Origin: Gymnopilus junonius
Taxonomy: Eukaryota; Basidiomycota; Agaricomycetes; Agaricales; Galerinaceae
NCBI GenBank assembly: GCA_015501075.1
Contig: JADNYJ010000473.1
Span: forward strand, 1-24,062
Reading direction: 5' to 3'
Length of the DNA: 24,062 bases
Shown here: positions 17,818 through 24,062 of the stretch, one piece after another
Layout of the letters: every line of letters starts with the position of its first letter
Numbering within the stretch: position 1 is the stretch's first letter
The notes under the pieces: model-generated
The model's database searches: none
What the model was told of the DNA's origin: nothing
Seen by the model: the letters and a program-made list of their open reading frames with translations, nothing else
Position numbers and translations under genes: made by a program

Positions 17818-20262
17818 ATGCCTATGGAAGTCGAGGGTGTTGAAATTCCTGATAATCTAGAGGAACTAGAGGGTGAGGAGCGCCTTCAGCTTGCCTTGGA
17901 GGCATATCGAAGATCTCAGGCATCCGAAAATTCTAATAAGTTGTCCCTCCGGAAGGCTGTGCGGGTCTTTCAGGTTGACAGGTCAACTCTCACCAATCGG
18001 AATAATGGCATTCTTCCTAGAAACCTTGCTCATGAGTCCCAGCAGAACCTCACAAATGCTCAGGAAGAGATTTTGGTTGAGTGGGCAAAGTCTTTGGGTC
18101 GCCGCAACATCCCGCTTAGTCCGCAATGCCTGGCTGATTGTGCTAGTGCCATCTGTGGGTTTTCTGTTGGCTCATCTTGGCCAAATCGATTTCTTAAATG
18201 CCATCCGGAGATCAAGACAAAATGGACCCAGAGTATGGAGAAATGCCGAGCTAATGCTGTCAACCATGCAAATGTCCAGGGGTTTTACGACCTTCTTATC
18301 GAGATTATCAAAAAATATGACATCCTACCAGAAAATATCTACAATGCAGATGAGAAAGGGATCCAATTGGGGATTGGCAAACGTATTTGAGTGATAATTG
18401 ATCATGATCAGAAAGGTGTCTATAACGTTGAGGATGGGAATAGGGAAATGGTCACTGTGATTGAGACAGTATGTGCAGATGGAACGTCATTACATCCATC
18501 ATTCATTTTTGCTGGAAAACAGATCAATGCAGCCTGGGGCCATAAGAATCCATGCAAGGCCAGGCAAGCGTTAAATTTTATTTAGTGCCCATAATATGTG
18601 ACTGACAAAATTCCACAGCATTGCATGCTCCCCAAATGGGTGGACAGATCAGGAACTTGGCACTGAATGGCTCGAGAGGGACTTCCATCCTGCCACTGCT
18701 GCTCGCAACAAATCTAATGGATATCATCTCCTTATTCTGGATGGCCACAACAGCCATTGTACCTACCATTTTAGCAAATTTGCTGAGGCTAATTGCATTA
18801 TCATCATCTGTCTTCCCTCCCACACCACACACGTCCTCCAACCCTGTGACGTTGCTGTATTTGGTCCTCTAGCCTACTGTTGGAAGGCTGAAGTTAACTG
18901 CACTGAACATAATGGGATTGTTATTGACAAAAGTAATGTGATCGAACACTACTCTATTGTGCAAGAGCGTGCATTCAAGGAGACTACAATCAAAGCTGCA
19001 TTTGTCAAGACAGGCATTCATCCTTTTGACCATAATGTTATCCCCCCATCTGCCTATGAGCCTGCCTTGAACACCACTACCCAATCAGCCCAACCCGTTC
19101 CCGCATCTGTCCCATCTGATCTTATCCTCGCTTTCAAATCTGCTGCAAACCTCTCAATGACAACCATCAGATCAGGTGCAGGGACAATTACCCTGGTCAA
19201 ATCTGCCCAATCCACACCGTCGCATCATTTCTGGACCTATTAGTGCATCGGTCAGTGAATCTCAACCTGCCACTGGACCGTCAAATGATGCAGGAGACAG
19301 AGCACCAATTAATATGGGTACCGAACCACAGGAGACGGAGCCGGCTCCAACAGCTGACATCCCTTTGATGACGGAGTCCTTCACCCTCCCTATTCTGAAA
19401 CCATTAGGTCGAGGTGCTTCTTACCAACAGCTCCAGGAGCAAAATGAGTTGCTTATCGAGTTGTTGAAGGCAACATGCAAGCAAATCCAGAAGGATTTTG
19501 CCCATAAACGGCTGATGGAGGTGGAGAACCAGTGATTGTGTTAAAAGCTGTACAACAAGAGTAAAAAGAAGGACAAATGAGTTATGGCTGAAGCACGTCA
19601 TATGACTAGTGATGAGGTACTGGATTTACTAGCCAAAAATGAGTGGTCGGATTGGATGCAGCTGGTTTTCAGAGAGGCGAAGCCCATATTCCAAAAGCGG
19701 TGCAAGCCATTGCTGATCATTACAAGGGGTTAGCAGATGCGGAGAAGGCGAAGCAGAAGGAGCAGGAAGCGAAGAGAGAAGGAAGAAGAAAGAGGCAGAG
19801 GCAGAAGAGAAGCAAAGAGAGAAGGAGCGGAAGGCTGAGGAATGAGCTGAGAAAAAGGCAGAGAAGGCGAGACAGGAGGCTGAAGGGACGAGCTGCCAAG
19901 GCGCAGAAAAGGCGAGGCGTGCAGCAGAAAAAGCGGTGAAAGATGCTGAGTTGAAGGAGCGCAGAGTGCTGCAAAAAAGGCTAGGGCTGCAAAGAAGCGT
20001 GAGGAAGAGGAGAGCGATGATGAATCAGAACAAGAAAGCATTGAAGAGGTAGAAGAAGGCTCCACTGAAAATGAAGAGATTGAATCGAGTTCGGATGCTT
20101 CAAGCGTGAGGAGACCATGGCGAGGTGCAAATCATTGAACGTGGCCATGGCCATGGTAGAGGTAGAGGGCATGCTCGAGGTCGAGGTCGTGGAGCTACTC
20201 CTGCTCATGCTCATGGATGCAGGCTGCTTGTGGATCAGGACGAGGCGGGCTACAAGATCATC
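17818..20262 (+). pseudogene. Pogo-like DDE transposase with CENP-B-type HTH, coiled coil and RG tail
   Basis: The transposase would bind the element's termini, cut and reinsert it. ATG 17818 begins a Psq-type helix-turn-helix (about residues 22-60, KLSLRKAVRVFQVDRSTL) and a CENP-B-type HTH (about 75-130). The DDE core has Asp in YNADEKGI (18349-18351), Asp in LILDGHNSH (18740-18742) and Asp in LQPCDVAVFGPL (18848-18850). The last two are separated by 35 residues, a DD35D pattern. A 55-nt GC-AG intron (18564-18618) must be removed to join NPCKA to SIACSPNGW. The C-terminal part has a QEQNELLIELLKATC helix (about 19430-19475), then a Glu/Lys/Arg-rich repeat (19740-20000), an acidic stretch and HGRGHARGRGRGA (about 20158-20196). 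Breaks: TGA 18388, a 1-nt shift near 19220, stops at 19533, 19542 and 19569, and more frame changes after 19690. Not functional as read. Confidence 0.82.
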
Positions 20263-20264
20263 AG

Positions 20265-20616
20265 CTGAATATCCACCTCAGCTTCACTTGGATACTCACC
20301 TCATGTCGGAAACACAACCTGTCACCCCTCCACGACCTCGTCCCAGACCGCGACCACTTTACCGGAAGCAAGCAGAGCAGGCGGACCAGGTGATGGCAAT
20401 GAACAAAGGTGCTTATTCGATGAGAAGAGGGAAGATAATGCACAGATAATGCTCTCAGATGTACTAAGCTGAACACGCATGCCGTGGCTCCCACGCCTGA
20501 CTCGGTTCCCCGAATTTGCTGGTTTTGGGTTCGCCTCATAAAAATATTCGTGCAGAGTCGTGACGATGTTCAAAAAATCTACAACTTCACAAAATTAAAT
20601 TTTACATGCTATAACA
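20265..20616. other. Spacer between pogo transposase and hAT terminus
   Basis: Frames to about 20449 look like continued, frame-shifted transposase tail or its 3' flank. The right candidate pogo terminus (ending about 20564) and AT-rich DNA follow. The 8 bp CTATAACA at 20609-20616 would be the hAT target duplication if the hAT terminus starts at 20617, but the partner lies beyond the window. Confidence 0.35.
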
Positions 20617-20639
20617 TAGGGCTCTTCACGAGTTAACCC

Positions 20640-20815
20640 GCAGTTCAACCTGCACCCACACCTGCAGGTTTTTAAAAATCCAAAAGTCAAACTCGGACTC
20701 GCGCAGGTTCGTTCCCACGGGTAACCTGCACCTGCAGGTCAAGTACCTGCAGGTTGCAAGTTTACTTGCAGGTCACAAGTACTTGCAAGTACCTGTAGGT
20801 ACCTACAGGCTTTAT
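20640..20815. repeat. Subterminal array of ACCTGCAGGT-like palindromes
   Basis: Motifs ACCTGCAGG, AACCTGCACC, ACTTGCAGGT, ACTTGCAAGT, ACCTGTAGGT and ACCTACAGG occur about ten times in 175 bp, on both strands because the core is palindromic. The array lies 65-240 bp beyond the hAT transposase stop, between it and the presumed terminus. In hAT elements such arrays are the binding sites for the transposase BED domain. The variants differ mostly by C/T changes. Confidence 0.65.
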
Positions 20816-22423
20816 GTTGAAAGTTGCATAACTGTGTAGCAAGGGAGTATCTACAGTACAAGTGGGTAATATCTATGTATTAATCGACCATAATATCCAT
20901 ATCTAAGTCATCTACACAAGTAATCACATCATTGTCTGCCTCCGATGATGCCGGCTGAGTCGCCTTCTTTTTCCGAGTCTTTTTGCCTTATCCTGGAAGG
21001 TTTGAATGATCTTCGAAGCTGGGATGAGTTCTGGAAACTTGCTCCAGGAGTTGAGGACAGTTGAAGAGCAAGTGGAATCATCGACAGCATGTGCCGCAGT
21101 TTCGAGACATTTAGACCACCCGGGAGAAAGAACGTTCAACATCGCATGAGGACGCTAAGTCAAAAATTACCATCGGAGACAACAGATAAAATTTTAAACA
21201 TACCTGGGGCTGACAAGAAGTCAAGTCCCATCTGCGCTAAAGGTGAGTCTCCAGCATTTGAATGCCACCAGCAAGGGGATCTTTGACACTGGCAATCATT
21301 GGCATCTTCAAGTATTCCTCAAGCTCATTGCCAATTGTTGAAGCACCGAATTTGTCGAGTTCCACAAAAATCATCCTCGGTGTCATCCATCTAATGATAG
21401 ATGTATCATTATTAAATGTTGAAGTCTTGAAAAAAGAGAGAACAAACCACTTTTGAGATGCTAGTTTCTGCAGTAGCCTCCAGCGATGGCTTGTAATATG
21501 TCATCCAGTGCTCGCGCAATACTGTTAAAGCTGCATCGATCCACTCCTGAGGCCATTTTTTCGCAGTGAAGTACATGAGTTTGTACTTGGGATTGAGGAC
21601 TAGACAAAGCAATGTTTCTTTTTCAACCATAGCTATTAAAATGTAGATGACTTACTCATGGCAATTCGATACATGATTGATTCATCATCTGCTTCGAATA
21701 ATACTTATTAAGGACTGCGAGGCCCTTCTTCGCACCAACCCTCACGGGAAGAAGAGTCGAGTCATAGAAAGCTTCCTCGAGTTTCTCATGAATGAATGTC
21801 AATGAAGGAGTGGGATGCGCTTCTGGGACAGATGCAAAGTGGCTTGGAGGAAATGCTAGAAAACCAATGATGAGTAGGTCGGTTAAAGCTCATTCAAGGT
21901 AACACATTACCGAAAGGAGGGGTCAAGTTGAGTTAGAAGCTTCCATTCATCCGAAGTGAGCTTGAAACGATGTATTGCAGTCTTCTTGTCTTTGTTGTGC
22001 TGCTCCAGATCGACCAACTTCTCGAGGCTGCCATGGATGTCCAACGCTGAGTTCAACATTTCAGCAACCAGTTCCAGCATGTTGGAACTGAACGTTTAAT
22101 CTGCTTGGGAATGACCTTGGTGTTGGCAACACTTCTCAAGGTCCGCCCTGAGCAATGAGCTATGAAAGATCTGCTTAGCCAACTTCGTCAACTGTATATC
22201 AAATTCTTAGCATGCAAAGTGAAATAGATCACAAACAACACACCTTTGTCATAGCCCGCCCAGCACAACATCCTCATCAGAAAGCTCGAGATCGTCAACA
22301 TCCTCCAAATTCTTCTCAACTTCTTTGGCTAGTTCCTCGATTTCTTGAGCATCGTGAGCTTCTCTGTTGGGGTCGACCTTGCTGCTGCCTCCATCTCATC
22401 TTCATCCAGAGCATCGTTCTCTT

Positions 22424-22470
22424 GTCATCATCATCATCATCATTGTCATTGTTGTTGTTGTTGTCGTCAT
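22424..22470 (+). repeat. Trinucleotide microsatellite (TCA/TGT) inside a hAT exon
   Basis: Runs of TCATCATCA and TTGTTGTTG encode, on the minus strand, Asp/Asn-rich residues in the acidic linker of the transposase (exon 22523-22244). Slippage here may be one source of the frame loss seen in that exon. Confidence 0.7.
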
Positions 22471-23474
22471 TCAGCTGGCTTCTTTGAGGCCTTCTTCTTT
22501 GTGGTGAATTGAGAAAGAATAGCCTTTGAAAAAAACATCGACACAAAGAATATTGAAACAGAACTGAAAACATACCTTTACTATGAGGTTTAGAATATGG
22601 CAGATGCAGCGGATGCACGTATTAATGCCACTTGGAGAATCTGGCATCCGCAGTTCCAAGCTGGACAGCATGGTGTCATTGTTCAAGCGTTATCGCACAC
22701 CTGACCAAGGATCTGCAAGTCCGAATTAGAAAAGGAATTAAAACAACATAATATTGATAAGATTGTACCTTTTTCGAGATGCTGAATTGCTTCAAGCATT
22801 TATCTAATTCCTCAGCAAGATATTCACCAGTATGATTCTTCTTGAGACTAAGGTAAGCAAAATAGTTCATTAGTGGAGCTCAAACCGATTGAAAAAGAGA
22901 GAAACAAACATTATGTAGTCCAAGGTGAATGAGCGAAGCTTCCCCTCATGAGCGTAATGTACAACGACGCCGAGAAATGAGATGACATTTGGGGATGTCC
23001 ATCCATCAAACCCGATGTGAATTCGTCAATGTGGCTCTGAGATAACAAGGTCAGTAATTGAAAACAAGAAAGAAGCAAGCGAAGTCTGACCTGGAGGACC
23101 TTCGCGACCTGTTTCTTTGATATCCCATGTGCCTCACGGACATCTCGAGAAACAGTGGAATCAGAAGGGATGTCAACACTGGCATACAACATCTTGAACA
23201 TTTCTTGAAGAGGCGGATCTTCAATGATCTTGAATGGGCGATGACATTCGGTAACCCAGCGAGTGATAAGAAAGCGGAAAGCTCCTGAGCTGTAAGTCGA
23301 TCCATGTGCAAACTTCGTGATGGACTGGTCATCGGGTGCTTTCTTTCCTTCGCAGGACTCGACATGTCGTTTGAGGTTCGCCCCCATTGTTGGTCCGAGC
23401 ATGAACACATGACTGGGATGGGTTTCTATGATGTCAGGTAAGAGAAATACAGAGTAACAGAAAGGAGGAAGGCT

Positions 23475-23479
23475 GCAAC
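23475..23479. repeat. Target-site duplication GCAAC, left
   Basis: Identical to the five bases after the solo LTR (23930-23934). Five-bp duplications are typical of LTR retrotransposon integrases. Perfect identity suggests limited mutation since insertion. Confidence 0.88.
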
Positions 23480-23929
23480 TGTTATGACTCCTCATTTCAT
23501 TTATCTTATTGTGCCCCTTTTCTTTTCTTATCATTTATCGAAACAATTTACTATTTATAGTTTCTTCATGATCATCTTTGCTCGCAAGATGATCATTTAC
23601 TTTCTTACATGTATGTGGACAATCTTTCCTCTTGATCATCATCCCTTGTACTGCCCTGATGATGATCACCCCGTTCCATTCCCCTTGTTTTATCTTCGTT
23701 TCATTATATTATTATCAAACCCAAATAGTATATAACCGTAGCTAGTCTACATGTATTCCTTAGCTTGTTCTTGAGAATATTATCTCTTGTAACAACCAAG
23801 ATGAACTTGAACCACTAAGGCATTCTTCTGTCGAAGACAATACCTAAGTGGACTTCATCGAATGACCTCTATGACTACTACGCCAGACCTTATCTTATCA
23901 GATTAGGTTCTGTCATCAATGTCATAACA
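23480..23929 (+). mobile_element. Complete solo LTR (450 bp) with 5-bp target duplication
   Basis: The element begins TGTTATGAC and ends GTCATAACA, a perfect 9-bp terminal inverted repeat with TG...CA ends. It is flanked by GCAAC at 23475-23479 and GCAAC at 23930-23934. It contains no coding domain; frames inside it are spurious. Its last 44 bp resemble the LTR end at 15204-15248, assigning it to that gypsy-type family. It lies inside an intron of the hAT transposase (23938-23426); removing it and one GCAAC leaves an intron of 58 nt, the normal size here. The solo form implies LTR-LTR recombination after insertion. Confidence 0.9.
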
Positions 23930-23934
23930 GCAAC
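23930..23934. repeat. Target-site duplication GCAAC, right
   Basis: Partner of 23475-23479. On the minus strand it forms the end of the hAT donor context AAGTGAGTTGC, so the insertion landed nine bases into the intron and left the GTGAGT donor intact. Confidence 0.88.
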
Positions 23935-24062
23935 TCACTTCTTGCAAAAGAATCGGTACTTTACTTTCCCATCTGTGACTTCGATCTTTGGGTTCTGAAA
24001 GTGGGAGTATACATCTGAGGTCCACAGTTTTTTCTTTCGCTAAATGGAATTCGAAGATGAGA

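Larger units (their letters stand above)
16921..20564 (+). mobile_element. Candidate extent of a pogo-like DNA transposon
   Basis: The transposase gene is clear; these element limits are tentative. The left end GTCACGCCTGCC... (preceded by TA at 16919-16920) and the reverse complement of the right end, GTCACGACTCTGCACG..., both lead through a CTGCAC block into a T-rich run followed by RTGAGG. That could be an indel-scarred terminal inverted repeat. The right end lacks the TA duplication expected for pogo/Tc1 elements, so either boundary may be wrong. The left end coincides with the point where gypsy pol similarity stops. Confidence 0.28.
20617..24062 (-). mobile_element. hAT DNA transposon, one end plus transposase, runs off the right edge
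   Basis: Evidence is a BED-finger/hAT transposase on the minus strand (20880-24062). Downstream of its stop lies a 180-bp array of AACCTGCAGG-like palindromes, and TAGGGCTCTTCACG at 20617 is a plausible terminal inverted repeat start. Subterminal short-motif arrays and 8-bp target duplications are usual for hAT elements. The other terminus is outside the window, so the inverted repeat cannot be verified. A solo LTR (23480-23929) is nested inside. Confidence 0.65.
20880..24062 (-). pseudogene. hAT transposase, about eleven exons, frameshifted
   Basis: The transposase cuts and pastes the hAT element. Exons, reading leftwards: BED-finger start (to 23939: SDVYSHFQNPKIEV, RFFCK); 23425-23091 (ANLKRHVESC, KFAHGSTYSSGAFRFLI, STVSRDVREAHGISKKQV); 23034-22910 (HIGFDGWTSPNVISFLGVVV, RNase H-like core with first Asp); 22847-22769 (LKKNHTGEYLAEEL); 22712-22576 (VCDNA, second Asp); 22523-22244 (acidic); 22191-21911; 21855-21656; 21599 to about 21448; 21390 onwards (ELDKFGASTIGNELEEYL, then LAQMGLDFLSAP); and a last exon with CDVERSFSR, the dimerisation block, ending at TAA 20880. 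Introns are 52-62 nt apart from the LTR-bearing one. Single-base frame changes occur near 22693, 22254, 21375, 21225 and 21105, and a TGA near 23026. The start lies at or beyond the right edge, where a TAG precedes the BED block. Confidence 0.82.

Noticed and set aside
20566..20616. Continuation of the gypsy pol cut at 16905 after the pogo insertion
   Set aside because: No pol-like translation is present to the right of the candidate pogo end, so a simple nested insertion with both halves preserved is not shown.
20699..20725. GGTTCGTTCCC, similar to a tRNA B box
   Set aside because: No A box, acceptor stem or cloverleaf could be built; it belongs to the hAT subterminal motif array.
23484..23735. 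Plus-strand frame of 83 codons inside the solo LTR
   Set aside because: It lies wholly within the LTR, is hydrophobic from T-rich sequence, and has no domain.
1..24062. CRISPR arrays, bacterial operons, rRNA genes
   Set aside because: No regular direct-repeat/spacer arrays, ribosome binding sites or rRNA-like blocks were seen; intron structure and transposons are eukaryotic.

Overview
The window looks like nuclear DNA of a mushroom-forming basidiomycete (Agaricomycetes; Boletales is plausible but unproven). Spliceosomal introns of about 48-65 nt with GT..AG ends and CTNAC-like branch points recur on both strands, and the transposon families (Ty3/gypsy, Ty1/copia, pogo-like, hAT) have the sequence style of Agaricomycete repeats. 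This is inference from the sequence alone. The region is an old, repeat-dense graveyard, and only one gene appears intact.

Layout. 1-2545 (+): 3' part of a decayed Ty3/gypsy pol (RNase H, then integrase). 2634-3897 (-): decayed multi-exon gene of unknown function with a TATA box upstream. 4261-5860: two diverged copies of a gypsy-type 3' end with a covarying hairpin, the second leading into a probable long LTR. 5889-6650: five degenerate units of a 143-188 bp tandem repeat. 7096-7856 (-): intact two-exon MYND zinc-finger gene. 8655-13475 (+): long multi-exon Pro/Gln/His-rich gene of an uncharacterised family, one frame per exon, broken only by TGA codons, one unresolved frame change and a 100-bp tandem duplication across a splice junction. 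14162-15058 (-): copia-type gag remnant, head-to-head with a gypsy-type gag remnant (15309-16580, +) that follows an LTR end at 15248; a pol scrap stops at about 16905. 17104-17640 (-): unidentified coding-like block. 17818-20260 (+): pogo-like DDE transposase with a GC-AG intron, a coiled-coil region and an RG-rich tail. 20617 to the right edge (-): hAT element with BED finger, RNase H-like core and dimerisation region in about eleven exons. Its first visible intron is split by a complete 450-bp solo LTR (23480-23929) flanked by perfect 5-bp target duplications.

How it fits together. The elements do not form a pathway; the window records successive insertions and decay. The solo-LTR family matches the LTR end before the gypsy gag at 15309, so one retrotransposon family hit this neighbourhood at least twice. 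In-frame stops across unrelated elements are mostly TGA, the product of CGA or TGG transitions, which suggests cytosine-deamination decay (methylation or a RIP-like process). The least explained items are the Pro-rich gene family, the 2634-3897 gene and the 17104-17640 block.
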